From assembly GCA_963516475.1 (NCBI GenBank), contig CAUQBR010000013.1, positions 1-44,444 on the forward strand: a stretch of 44,444 nucleotides of DNA, written 5' to 3'. Positions within the stretch are counted from its first letter, which is position 1. Every line of letters begins with the position of its first letter. The notes under the pieces are model-generated. The model had not been told where the DNA came from and did not search any database. It was given only the letters and a program-made list of their open reading frames with translations. Below, one piece after another: positions 16,201 through 23,507 of this stretch. Made by a program: the position numbers and the translations under genes. The stretch comes from JABCPE02 sp963516475. Its GTDB lineage: Bacteria; Bacteroidota; Bacteroidia; Flavobacteriales; Weeksellaceae.

Positions 16201-17864
16201 TAAGCCAAATTCAAGTGGTTTATCTGTGCATCCACATCAGCAGAAAGTCTTGGTTTGCTGAAATCTATTTTACCATTTACCACTCCTCTAGCCTGCGCGT
16301 CATCGATGCTGATTATCCCCTTAAACTGCTTTTGCGCCAGTTCTCCATCCAAAGAAATATTATTCAATATTTTTCCCATAAGTTCTATTTTTGAAATCTG
16401 GGATTTTGTATTTAGAGATAAAGTATTGATATCAAAGCCTTTACCCTGAACATTGAATTTTCCAGAAACCAGACCGACTTGTTTATTTTTCGTTAAAATC
16501 GTTGTATTCAGGTCTTTCAGAACCAAATTTCCGCTATACTCAGGCATTTTAGAAGAGTAGTTTCTAAGGACAAAATTCTCAATCTGCGCCTGCCCAATTC
16601 CTGTAATCAAATTCCCTTTTGCGGCCACTCTGTCTTTATTGAGATCTGCGAATCCATTATATTTTATACGCCCAAAATCATCAGCCACGCCTCCCATTTT
16701 TTTCGCAATGAAAGACGGCAAAGATGCTTTTAGCCCTTTATAAGTGAAGGCAGCAGAAATTTGATTACTTTTAATATTGAAATTCCCCTCCATCAGTTTA
16801 GCCAATCTAATTTCTGAAGTTTGGATTTCATTATCTTTTACTTTTATCAAAAAGTTTTTAAGGACAAAGTCATTCAGTGTTCCGTTCATCTTCCCAAAAA
16901 GCTGGTATTTCTGGTAATTATCCCAGTTTTTCACGAAATAGCTGATGTCATATCCATGGAGATAGCTGCCTCTTTTGAGGTTCATGTCCCACACCACTTT
17001 ATTATTAAAATCTTTCCAACCTGTCTTTTTATCAAGGTTAAAAACCAAATCACCCTGTAAGAGTGAATGGTCGGTATGAAAAATCAAATCTTTCAGTTCC
17101 AGTTTTTCATTTGTCACTGTAACATCTCCAGAAAGCGCTTCCAGCCTATGTTTTTTGCCCCATCTTTCGGTAACAAAAGAAAATTTATTGAGTTTCAAAG
17201 TAACATTTGGGCCATTGGTTTTTAAATCAGAAACATAGGCATTAAAATTCTCTGCTTTCAGCCAGTTGCCGTCTTCTCCTAGATTTTTATTGACAATAGA
17301 AACTTTTCCATTAATAATTTCTATTCTGGTCGTAAATTTAGCTGGTGGTTTAGTAGGGTCTTTTGGAGTGTCAAATTTTTCAATATACTTGGTGAAATTA
17401 TCCTGCTCCTCGCCTTTATAGGTAATTACCTTTAAATCAGGTTCTTCCAGACTTATTTTTTGAAATTTTAAATCTCTGGAATTAAAAGCTATAGCAAACC
17501 AGTCCGAATGTGCTGTAAGTTTTTTTGCCTTCAAAAATTCAAAATCATGATGGTCTTTTGCAGAAACGCCATTGATAACCACATCTCCTAAAAAGTTAAT
17601 CTCCACATTTTCAGCACTAAATGTGGTTTTAAATTCTTTATTCAGAAAACCGATAGCTTCCTTTGCGAGTTTATCCTTTACCGAAGGGATATTGATAGCT
17701 ATCAGCAGTGAAACAACCAAAAATATAAAACTAAAAAAGCAGAACAAAAACAGCTTTGCCCACCATGAAAGTTTTTTCACTTTTTCCTTTACATTTTTTA
17801 TAGAGGATTTGTTGTTTTCTTCTCCGATTTCGTTGTTATCTATATTTTTATCTATATTTGCCAT
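13242..17864 (-). CDS. tamB: TamB-family translocation/assembly module protein (DUF490)
   Basis: A 1540-residue envelope protein. A basic cytoplasmic N-terminus (about 1-35) leads to one membrane anchor (about 36-58, WWAKLFLFCFFSFIFLVVSL), followed by an AsmA-like start and a very long beta-rich body typical of bridge-like lipid transfer proteins, ending in the DUF490/TamB domain (about the last 400 residues, with SYDAIVSNMGEYLNTG and RPVIQAPEVSSQVREVLN) and a Lys-rich tail. TamB spans the periplasm and helps phospholipid transport or outer-membrane protein assembly with a BamA-like partner (TamA), which is not in the window. The ATG at 17864 is used; a GTG 48 bases further upstream would overlap tsaD on the other strand. 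Confidence 0.92.
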   Translation of the reverse strand: MANIDKNIDNNEIGEENNKSSIKNVKEKVKKLSWWAKLFLFCFFSFIFLVVSLLIAINIPSVKDKLAKEAIGFLNKEFKTTFSAENVEINFLGDVVINGVSAKDHHDFEFLKAKKLTAHSDWFAIAFNSRDLKFQKISLEEPDLKVITYKGEEQDNFTKYIEKFDTPKDPTKPPAKFTTRIEIINGKVSIVNKNLGEDGNWLKAENFNAYVSDLKTNGPNVTLKLNKFSFVTERWGKKHRLEALSGDVTVTNEKLELKDLIFHTDHSLLQGDLVFNLDKKTGWKDFNNKVVWDMNLKRGSYLHGYDISYFVKNWDNYQKYQLFGKMNGTLNDFVLKNFLIKVKDNEIQTSEIRLAKLMEGNFNIKSNQISAAFTYKGLKASLPSFIAKKMGGVADDFGRIKYNGFADLNKDRVAAKGNLITGIGQAQIENFVLRNYSSKMPEYSGNLVLKDLNTTILTKNKQVGLVSGKFNVQGKGFDINTLSLNTKSQISKIELMGKILNNISLDGELAQKQFKGIISIDDAQARGVVNGKIDFSKPRLSADVDAQINHLNLAYFGASGSGTNTFRGNVKGKVSMTNINDLDLDATINNVTLGGNKPVSIPNGAVKVAMEGENRVIEVDMPDAVKGKISGKFNLEDIGGMFQEGANRLLVGNKVKKYYKGQSFTMDFDVNQKLIDYFEPNISIADGAKITGSFDGNTDHLKLNLDAPSFKYVMEKEAEISEADRLLAKANPEYEIREGVERDSIMARNIALRIDTSNPEDYWSANVERTEYQGSVLKDINIKAQNKDNKKLNVLASLKVGTLEKEKKNQWTPYTADIEQSMSANGDYVVKFSPTELKLSNFIWMVDTSPELDHSIVYRKKTKDFQIKNLRLYSDDSEILVNGIFKNGKDFDLSGDVKNMDISKILAVVHQDSKIDLKGVANGSLKVKMNQTDLVPLIDLKIEDISVSDNYLGNLIINAEASEYVNVYNVKANIESGEWFGNDKLALEGTIDNNMRSPKLDLVAKLHDFDLGFVQAFVKDIFSNFKGKATGELKIDGTPKDLNYGGDIAMKGFALKLKFSGVDYTFDDTVVTVSNGNLLFNLVGVKDHRTNSKGMISIGRLSLSDLSNIGADLLIRADDLMLLNTEQKDFDTFWGMIFAKGDIFVGFENQTLKIDATADVLKNSIFTLNSASASSGDEFKMLRFLKENKEGNVVVAEKKRTGLAMDINLNISADKNSTVNVLVGDEVGDISVQGNTQNMKFSMDKTGNMRMFGGYSVESGTYISKAILEKKFDIKKGSNLHWSGDVMNPDLNITASYDAIVSNMGEYLNTGSLPPVNVELQTKITNRLTAPNIRPVIQAPEVSSQVREVLNTKLATEEERVLQFASILALGNFNVSNTNASSAIASGVNVFFQQLSSAFNSISSDLQVDLDYIKGSESLNTSDRASAKVSYTVSPRLTIKAGTGVPLSGSTRTQNNYLSGEGIIEYDMSKNNNGSLIGRVYSKPSNVGLVLGSSAGANQTYGGGIVLSYGFNRFLPKKKSKKETQETKKDSIKQDTMKSN
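17833..17860 (+). promoter_or_regulatory. tsaD promoter inside the tamB coding start
   Basis: TTG (17833-17835) and TATATTTG (17853-17860) are 17 bases apart and lie entirely in tamB codons on the other strand. The -7 box ends five bases before the tsaD ATG, predicting a leaderless mRNA. Confidence 0.6.
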
Positions 17865-17865
17865 T

Positions 17866-18882
17866 ATGAATGCACCTATTATTTTAGGGATAGAATCCTC
17901 CTGTGATGACACCTCCGCTGCGGTAATTAGGGAACGAAAAATCCTCTCTAATATTGCTAATACGCAGACTATTCATAATGAATATGGCGGTGTAGTTCCT
18001 GAGCTGGCTTCCCGTGCTCATCAGCAGAACATCATCCCTGTAGTTCAAAAATCACTTGCAGAAGCAAAGATACAACAAAATGAGATTTCTGCAATAGGTT
18101 TTACACGAGGACCTGGGCTTTTGGGTTCACTTTTGGTAGGAACTTCCTTTGCAAAATCTTTAGCAATGTCCTTGGATGTTCCATTGATAGAGGTCAATCA
18201 TCTCCAAGCGCATATTTTGGCTCATTTTATATACGATGCCAATCCCACTCCTCCACAGTTCCCATTCTTGTGCCTTACAGTAAGCGGCGGACATACGATG
18301 ATAGTTTTGGTGAGAGATTATTTTGATATGGAAATTATCGGAAAAACTATAGATGATGCAGCTGGAGAAGCTTTTGATAAAATCGGGAAAATATTCGGGT
18401 TGGATTATCCTGCGGGAGCCATCATTGATAAACTCGCCCAAAACGGAAATCCTGATGTTTTCACTTTTGGGAAGCCTAAACTGGAAGGATATGATTATTC
18501 TTTCAGCGGTATTAAAACTTCTGTTTTGTATTTTGTCCAAAAAGAATTACAGAAAAATCCTAATTTCATTACAGAAAATTTATCTGACCTGTGTGCTTCT
18601 GTTCAGAAAACTATCGTTGATACCTTGATGAACAAGCTACAAAAAGCCGTGAAAGATTTAGGAATAAAAGAAGTGGCGATTGCTGGTGGAGTTTCTGCAA
18701 ATTCAGAATTAAGAAAAACGATGCAGAGCAATGCAGAAAAACAAGGCTGGAATATTTTCATCCCAAAATTTGAATACACTACCGACAACGCCGCCATGAT
18801 AGCCATGGTAGCACAGCTGAAATATGAACGAGGCGAATTTACTGACCTAAGAACTACAGCCACATCCAGATATGATTTCTAA
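17866..18882 (+). CDS. tsaD: tRNA threonylcarbamoyladenosine biosynthesis protein TsaD
   Basis: A 338-residue ASKHA-fold protein, the catalytic subunit that transfers threonylcarbamoyl to A37 of tRNAs reading ANN codons. Signatures: ILGIESSCDDTSAAV at the N-terminus, the metal-binding HLQAHILAH, LTVSGGHT, DDAAGEAFDKIGK, YDYSFSGIKTSV and AGGVSAN. Full family length. The open frame extends nearly 300 bases upstream antisense to tamB, but the family sequence begins at the ATG at 17866, one base from the divergent tamB start codon. tsaB and tsaE are not in the window. Confidence 0.97.
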   Translation: MNAPIILGIESSCDDTSAAVIRERKILSNIANTQTIHNEYGGVVPELASRAHQQNIIPVVQKSLAEAKIQQNEISAIGFTRGPGLLGSLLVGTSFAKSLAMSLDVPLIEVNHLQAHILAHFIYDANPTPPQFPFLCLTVSGGHTMIVLVRDYFDMEIIGKTIDDAAGEAFDKIGKIFGLDYPAGAIIDKLAQNGNPDVFTFGKPKLEGYDYSFSGIKTSVLYFVQKELQKNPNFITENLSDLCASVQKTIVDTLMNKLQKAVKDLGIKEVAIAGGVSANSELRKTMQSNAEKQGWNIFIPKFEYTTDNAAMIAMVAQLKYERGEFTDLRTTATSRYDF

Positions 18883-18910
18883 AAAAAAATAAAAATTTTC
18901 TAAAAATAAA

Positions 18911-18945
18911 AAGAGCTTTATTATAAAATAAAGCTCTTAGTTTTT
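18911..18945. terminator. Bidirectional terminator between tsaD and the Ala/Glu-rich lipoprotein gene
   Basis: AAGAGCTTTATT (18911-18922) and AATAAAGCTCTT (18927-18938) form a 12-base perfect stem with loop ATAA, followed by AGTTTTT. Confidence 0.85.
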
Positions 18946-18960
18946 AACAAAAATGCTAAA

Positions 18961-19395
18961 TTATTGTGCTTGTGCAGCTGCAGCCACTTCAGTAGCGATT
19001 TTTTGAGCCCACTCACCCCATACTTTTGCATCTTCTGCAGACATTTTTGTCATTTTTTCTTGTGCAGATTTAGCTAAATCTTGACCTTTTTGACCAAGTT
19101 CAGCAACTTTAGCAGCATCTTTAGCTTTAGAAGCTTCTAATACTTCTTTGTAGTAAGCAGCGTACTCTTCAGCGAATTTTTGAGTTTCTTCATTGCTGAA
19201 TTTTGGAACTTCAGACAAAGCACCTGCTACACCTTCTGCAGCTTTTTCTTCTGCAGCTGGCTCAGCAGTTTCTTGAGCAGTTGAATCTGCTGCTGCTTCT
19301 TCTGTTGCTGGTTTTTCAGCTGGAGTTTCTTTTTTACCACAAGAAACCATTGATAACATTGCTACTGCTCCTAGAGCGAATACTAGTTTTTTCAT
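18961..19395 (-). CDS. Ala/Glu-rich lipoprotein of unknown function
   Basis: A 144-residue lipoprotein: signal peptide with lipobox MVSC (Cys19), an Ala/Glu/Pro/Thr-rich linker (about 22-60) and a helical C-terminal domain (about 66-144) with FSNEETQKFAEEYAAYYKEV and MSAEDAKVWGEWAQKI. Related small lipoproteins with this helical end occur across Flavobacteriia; no function is known to me. The Ala codons are almost all GCA or GCT, and the promoter is one of the best in the window, so high expression is likely. It is a single-gene unit ending at the shared terminator with tsaD. Confidence 0.85.
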   Translation of the reverse strand: MKKLVFALGAVAMLSMVSCGKKETPAEKPATEEAAADSTAQETAEPAAEEKAAEGVAGALSEVPKFSNEETQKFAEEYAAYYKEVLEASKAKDAAKVAELGQKGQDLAKSAQEKMTKMSAEDAKVWGEWAQKIATEVAAAAQAQ

Positions 19396-19441
19396 TTTAA
19401 AAACGATTTTTAGTTAAACAATTATTAAATTTTTTCTGCGA

Positions 19442-19472
19442 CAAAGGTATACTTTTTTTTCGTTTTAACAAA
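19442..19472 (-). promoter_or_regulatory. Strong promoter of the Ala/Glu-rich lipoprotein gene
   Basis: On the minus strand TTTG (19472-19469), 19 bases, then TACCTTTG (19449-19442): a consensus Bacteroidota promoter with a leader of about 40 bases. Confidence 0.75.
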
Positions 19473-19517
19473 TTTTTTGATATTTTTTTTTTATTTTTAT
19501 TTTCTGTTACAATTTAA

Positions 19518-19525
19518 TATTTTTG
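19518..19525 (+). promoter_or_regulatory. rsmE -7 box
   Basis: TATTTTTG, 21 bases before the rsmE ATG. It excludes an upstream in-frame TTG start at 19523, which it overlaps. Confidence 0.45.
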
Positions 19526-19546
19526 CTTCTAATAACAATAGAAAGC

Positions 19547-20242
19547 ATGAAATTATTCCATGGAGAAATCACAGGAAACGCTGTAATAATACACGAAGAA
19601 GAACAACAGCACATCTCCAAAGTTCTAAGAATGAAGGCAGGAAAAGAGATTTTTGTAACTGATGGCAAGGGAAATTTAGCTAAAGGAAAACTCTTTTTTG
19701 AAGGAAAAAAAACACTTCTGCAACCCACTGAAATCCAAACCAATCTGCCCAATTTCCCATTACAAGCACACATCGCCATAGCGCCTACTAAAAACATAGA
19801 CCGAATAGAATTTTTCGTGGAAAAAGCCACTGAACTAGGCGTTTCGGAGATTACTTTTCTTTTGACAGAAAAGTCCGAAAGAAAGAACATTAACATAGAA
19901 AAAATCCGAAAACAGGCCATTTCTGCCTCCAAACAAAGCCTGAGATTCCACTTCCCTATCGTGAATGAACTGACCAAGTTTTCTGATTTTGTGAAAGAAA
20001 TTTCAGCTGAAAACACCTTTGTGGCTCATTGTGACAAGGCTTTTGAAAGAGCAAACCTCAGCCAAATCCAGCCCAAAGAAAAAATCACTTTCCTCATTGG
20101 CCCAGAAGGAGATTTTAGCCCAAAAGAAATCGAGCTTTTAGCAGAGAAAGGAATAAAAGCCATCGCCCTCGGACAGCAGAGACTGAGAACCGAAACAGCA
20201 GGAATTTTCGTAGCGGCATGGGCGTATAATCAGTATCTTTAA
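19547..20242 (+). CDS. rsmE: 16S rRNA (uracil1498-N3)-methyltransferase
   Basis: A 231-residue SPOUT methyltransferase that methylates U1498 of 16S rRNA using SAM. The N-terminal PUA-like part (HISKVLRMKAGKEI) is followed by the knotted domain with FVEKATELGVSEI, FLIGPEGDFSPKEIELL and LGQQRLRTETA. Normal family length. The ATG at 19547 gives the conserved MKLFHGE start. The gene stands at the left border of the accessory block: 39 bases after its stop a run of unrelated small genes begins. Confidence 0.96.
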   Translation: MKLFHGEITGNAVIIHEEEQQHISKVLRMKAGKEIFVTDGKGNLAKGKLFFEGKKTLLQPTEIQTNLPNFPLQAHIAIAPTKNIDRIEFFVEKATELGVSEITFLLTEKSERKNINIEKIRKQAISASKQSLRFHFPIVNELTKFSDFVKEISAENTFVAHCDKAFERANLSQIQPKEKITFLIGPEGDFSPKEIELLAEKGIKAIALGQQRLRTETAGIFVAAWAYNQYL

Positions 20243-20281
20243 CGCTAATTTATACTACATTTTTTGATAAAATAACCTATT

Positions 20282-20965
20282 ATGTATTTTGCAAACAGCT
20301 GGCATAAATTTAATTTTGTAATCACTCCTAAGGAATTTGAAATGATATTTAACCAAGAAGATTTTGAGTTTGTTATCAATAACACTCGGGTAAATATAGG
20401 CTATTCCCATACCGAAAAGCAGAAAATTTTTACTGCTTATCAGCAATATTATGAAAAAGTGCTTACTAGTCGAGAAAAATATGAACACGAGGCTCTATGG
20501 AAAATTGTAAATGCAATGCGACAAGGCATGATAGACCAAACAAAAAAACTCATTTTTGTCGAAGTGGTGCTTAGTGGCAAGGTATCAGATGAGTATAAAT
20601 TAGTGCACTGCAAAGAGCCTTTTATGAATATAGACCCTTTTTGTCTTCTCTATAAAAAGGAAAAAAACTTGCTCTCCACCATTTATCACGAGCCTGAAAA
20701 TGTTTTTGGATTACAAATAAGTTATCCTAAAACCATCAGTCTTGCAGATAAGAATGATAACCTAAGAGGCAATTACAGCACCGAAAAGTACCCTATGTAT
20801 GTCATTTTCAAGGATATCATTAAACAGATTAAGAAAATCAGCCATAAAGCAAAAATGATGAAAGATGACCAATTGCTCAAACCCGATTTTTGGATTTCTG
20901 ATAAAGCAAAAGAGCAAGTAGGACAAAATTATTACTTGCAGAAAAATGGATTGGTTTTTATTTAA
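20282..20965 (+). CDS. Hypothetical protein at the head of the immunity-like block
   Basis: A 227-residue protein I do not recognise. It has no signal peptide or membrane helix and appears to be a mixed alpha/beta cytoplasmic protein, rich in Lys, Tyr and Phe, with LIFVEVVLSGKVSDEYKLVHC in the middle and a long helical stretch (YVIFKDIIKQIKKISHKAKM) near the end. It starts 39 bases after rsmE and is separated by 84 bases and a clear promoter from the next gene, so it may be transcribed separately from the ten genes behind it. Position suggests an immunity-type or accessory protein, but nothing in its own sequence proves that. Confidence 0.75.
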   Translation: MYFANSWHKFNFVITPKEFEMIFNQEDFEFVINNTRVNIGYSHTEKQKIFTAYQQYYEKVLTSREKYEHEALWKIVNAMRQGMIDQTKKLIFVEVVLSGKVSDEYKLVHCKEPFMNIDPFCLLYKKEKNLLSTIYHEPENVFGLQISYPKTISLADKNDNLRGNYSTEKYPMYVIFKDIIKQIKKISHKAKMMKDDQLLKPDFWISDKAKEQVGQNYYLQKNGLVFI

Positions 20966-20992
20966 TTTTAATAATACTATTTAAGAATAAAA

Positions 20993-21020
20993 TTGAGTTA
21001 TAATTAAAAGCTTATCTTTG
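20993..21020 (+). promoter_or_regulatory. Promoter of the immunity-like operon
   Basis: TTG (20993-20995) and TATCTTTG (21013-21020), spaced 17 bases, precede the SUKH gene by 29 bases. No comparably good promoter was seen inside the following ten genes. Confidence 0.6.
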
Positions 21021-21049
21021 AAAGTGAGCATAATACGAACAAAGAACTT

Positions 21050-21532
21050 ATGAAAAACCTTACTTTTGAGAAATATGGCTTGAGTCCGGAGAAAGTGGAA
21101 CAGCTCAGAGCTTATAAGATTTTGCCCGATAAACAAACCCTAAAAAACCTCATCAAAGCCTACGAAACGGACAAGGCGGAAGAAACAGAAATTGCTGATT
21201 TTCAGAGAGAGCTGAGCCAGCCTATCGATGAGGAATATATTCGTTTTCTGTTGGAGCACAACGGAGGCATTCCTTCTAAAAACAGGGTGAAAGGCAGTAA
21301 GGTGGTAATAGACCGCTTTTTGGCTTTTCGGTCGGCTTATAAGTTTCATTCGCTGATAGACTTGTATACTGACTTTCAGAAACAGGGAATACCGATTGCG
21401 CGCACTCCTGCGGGCGATACGCTTCTATTAGCAGAAGACCAGCAGATTTATCTTTTTAATCATAATATACAAGACATAGAGCCCTCTCCTATTGCTACTT
21501 CTTTTGCCGATTTACTAATGAAACTTTATTAA
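21050..21532 (+). CDS. SMI1/KNR4 (SUKH) family immunity-type protein
   Basis: A 160-residue protein with the SUKH fold signature: an acidic helix then LSQPIDEEYIRFLLEHNGGIPSKN (the family's L-P-x-x-Y-x-x-F-L-x-x-N-G-G pattern), IPIARTPAGDTLLLAEDQQIYLF and the closing SFADLLMKL. In bacteria SUKH proteins are the commonest immunity proteins of polymorphic toxin systems, where they bind and block nuclease or deaminase toxins. It is the first gene after the promoter at 20993-21020 and is followed by the next gene after six bases. No cognate toxin is visible in the window. Confidence 0.88.
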   Translation: MKNLTFEKYGLSPEKVEQLRAYKILPDKQTLKNLIKAYETDKAEETEIADFQRELSQPIDEEYIRFLLEHNGGIPSKNRVKGSKVVIDRFLAFRSAYKFHSLIDLYTDFQKQGIPIARTPAGDTLLLAEDQQIYLFNHNIQDIEPSPIATSFADLLMKLY

Positions 21533-21538
21533 TTTGCA

Positions 21539-21868
21539 ATGATTGATTACACTCCCAAAGAACATGGCTGGTTAGAAGTCATAATCAGTAATGGCACTAC
21601 CGAAATAGCCTTTGTAGCCTCTCACTTGCACGATAGTAGGCAGGATTTGATACGCTCGGTAGCAACCTTAGAAAAGTACAAAGAAGCAACCGTTGTTTTT
21701 CAAGACGAACCCGATGGTTATGTACTTCACTTAGAGCGGGAGGACAAGCATTGCCATTATACCCTTCATTCCTTTAAAGGCTATGACCCAACAGCTCTTT
21801 GTGAGTTGGTTTTAGAAGGAAACATCAGTTTTGCGAGTTATAAAAACGACATAGCAAAGATTAAATAA
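21539..21868 (+). CDS. Small hypothetical protein, candidate immunity protein
   Basis: 109 residues, no signal peptide, no family recognised. It looks like a compact alpha/beta protein: a beta strand GWLEVIISNG, then FVASHLHDSRQDLIRSVATLEKY, then beta strands with FQDEPDGYVLHLEREDKHCHYTLHSF, ending in a helix and strand. The pattern of an N-terminal strand, an amphipathic helix with Asp/Arg, and three later strands is common among small immunity proteins. Six bases separate it from the genes on both sides, so it is embedded in the operon. The immunity role is inference from context. Confidence 0.8.
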   Translation: MIDYTPKEHGWLEVIISNGTTEIAFVASHLHDSRQDLIRSVATLEKYKEATVVFQDEPDGYVLHLEREDKHCHYTLHSFKGYDPTALCELVLEGNISFASYKNDIAKIK

Positions 21869-21874
21869 CACTAT

Positions 21875-22246
21875 ATGGAAATCACACAAGCCCTTAAAAC
21901 AGAAATTTACCACACTCTTACCGACTTTTTAGAAGCCTATAAAGCCGAAGATACCCAAGTATTAACTGAAAAATTTGATATTTCAGGAGAATTTTTAGAA
22001 GAAATCTATGAAATGCTTGATTTTGTAGAAGATAAAAGCGTATTGCACCTCTTCCCGATAGAAGATATAGATAAGGAAGAAGGAGGAGGGATGAATTTAG
22101 AGGTATATAACTTCAATAATGATGATACCGCTGTGGGAATAGAAGCCCACTTGTGGGATGATCAAGAATATTTTGCCATCATCAAAGGATATTACAACCT
22201 TGGCGAGCAATTCCCTAAATTTGTTTTTCATTATTTTGAGTCTTAA
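21875..22246 (+). CDS. Small acidic hypothetical protein, candidate immunity protein
   Basis: 123 residues, strongly acidic. The first half is helical (TEIYHTLTDFLEAYKAED and EFLEEIYEMLDFVED); the second half is beta-rich with MNLEVYNFNNDDTAVGIEAHLW and YFAIIKGYYNLG. High acidity and this size suit a binder of a basic nuclease toxin, but I do not recognise the family. It is translationally close to both neighbours (six and nine bases). Confidence 0.8.
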   Translation: MEITQALKTEIYHTLTDFLEAYKAEDTQVLTEKFDISGEFLEEIYEMLDFVEDKSVLHLFPIEDIDKEEGGGMNLEVYNFNNDDTAVGIEAHLWDDQEYFAIIKGYYNLGEQFPKFVFHYFES

Positions 22247-22255
22247 ATATTAAAA

Positions 22256-22960
22256 ATGACAACTATAGAAATACCTAAGTTTATAGAAAAGTATAAAGCC
22301 TACGAGCGGGCAGGCGGTGTAATAGACTTTCGTATCTTTCAGTTGGATACGGAGCAGGACGATACACCTTATCAGAAACATTTGGCAGTAGCCCAGCAGA
22401 CCCTTATTTTGGTAGCGGAAGAAGTAAATACGCGTCTTGACCGTATAGCGGCTAAATCTAAAATAAATCGTAAGAAACTTTTTACGATGGACTATGATTT
22501 TGGTGTCCTTAAAGACTCTGGCAAGGAGATTTCTGTACAAGACTTTATGGGCTGGCAGTACGAAGAAGTAAGTGGGAGGGTAAAAATACTCAGTTATGAT
22601 TTACTTAACCCAAAAACTAAAGGCTACGACTTGTTTTTCTACCACAATGAAAAAGAAATGATTGAAAATGCACTCACTATTGATCAAGAAGATAAGGGGC
22701 AAATAGGTTTTGTGTACGCCTTCTTAGACCCTCCTTATTCATTTATGTGTGGAAAAACTATTTTTGAAAAAGGCAACTTCTTTTTAGATTTTTGTAGGTT
22801 GCTTTTTACTGATATTTCGCAAATAGAAGTCTATAAGTGGAGTACGGATAGCTCTAATTACTTTGATGCAGGCAAAGAATGGTGGGGTGCTTTCTTTTGG
22901 ACAGTCTATAATCCCTATTGGAATAGATATATAGGAATTCTTGCTTCTACAACAGACTGA
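22256..22960 (+). CDS. Hypothetical protein, candidate immunity protein
   Basis: 234 residues with no signal peptide and no recognised domain. A helical N-terminal part ends in DRIAAKSKINRKKLFTMDYD; the middle has MGWQYEEVSGRVKILSYDL and FVYAFLDPPYSFMCG; the end is rich in Trp, Tyr and Asn (SSNYFDAGKEWWGAFFWTVY). The aromatic-rich end suggests a folded surface for protein binding rather than catalysis; no catalytic motif is evident. It lies nine bases after the previous gene and 40 bases before the next. Confidence 0.78.
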   Translation: MTTIEIPKFIEKYKAYERAGGVIDFRIFQLDTEQDDTPYQKHLAVAQQTLILVAEEVNTRLDRIAAKSKINRKKLFTMDYDFGVLKDSGKEISVQDFMGWQYEEVSGRVKILSYDLLNPKTKGYDLFFYHNEKEMIENALTIDQEDKGQIGFVYAFLDPPYSFMCGKTIFEKGNFFLDFCRLLFTDISQIEVYKWSTDSSNYFDAGKEWWGAFFWTVYNPYWNRYIGILASTTD

Positions 22961-23000
22961 CAAAAAGGAACAACTAATAGTAAACAACAATATATAAAAG

Positions 23001-23507
23001 ATGAAAAATATAACAAAATTATTAGAATTATTGCGCTCTGACTTGAATCAATACAATTCTCTTGTGGAGGAAGACATCTTAAAGCTCCTACAGAACAAAG
23101 GAGCCTACTTTCTCTTTGAATATGATTATGAATGGCTTGAAATTTCTGCTTGGGCGATGAATAAAGAAGGAGTCTGCATAAGTCAGCGTATTGACATTCC
23201 TTCCCAAAAGAAAGAAAAATACTTTCCTTCAGATATTTTTATGGATAAAGATATTCATTTGGAAGATGAATTGTATGACCAAGAAGTAGAAGAAGACGAG
23301 ATAGATGATTACTTAGATGAATATGCTCAGAAGAAAGAGGATATTATCTCTAAATGGTTTCAGCAAAGGTGGGAAAATGCGCTAAAAAATGCCCATATAC
23401 AAGCCGATGGCTACTTTTCGCCGCACGATTCCTATTTTTATACTGATTTGAACACTGGAAAACAAATCAATGAAGACCAAATAAAAGAAAAACATTCACA
23501 AGGATGA
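23001..23507 (+). CDS. Acidic hypothetical protein, candidate immunity protein
   Basis: 168 residues, no signal peptide. An N-terminal alpha/beta part (GAYFLFEYDYEWLEISAWAM) is followed by a very acidic segment at about 91-113 (DELYDQEVEEDEIDDYLDEY) and a helical stretch with WFQQRWENALKNA, ending GYFSPHDSYFYTDL. I do not recognise the family. The stop overlaps the start of the DUF4304 gene by four bases (ATGA type), which implies translational coupling and perhaps a joint function. Confidence 0.8.
   Translation: MKNITKLLELLRSDLNQYNSLVEEDILKLLQNKGAYFLFEYDYEWLEISAWAMNKEGVCISQRIDIPSQKKEKYFPSDIFMDKDIHLEDELYDQEVEEDEIDDYLDEYAQKKEDIISKWFQQRWENALKNAHIQADGYFSPHDSYFYTDLNTGKQINEDQIKEKHSQG

Noticed and set aside
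17572..17865. N-terminal extension of tsaD by 98 codons
   Set aside because: It lies antisense to tamB, the promoter box sits at 17853-17860 and the TsaD family sequence begins at 17866.
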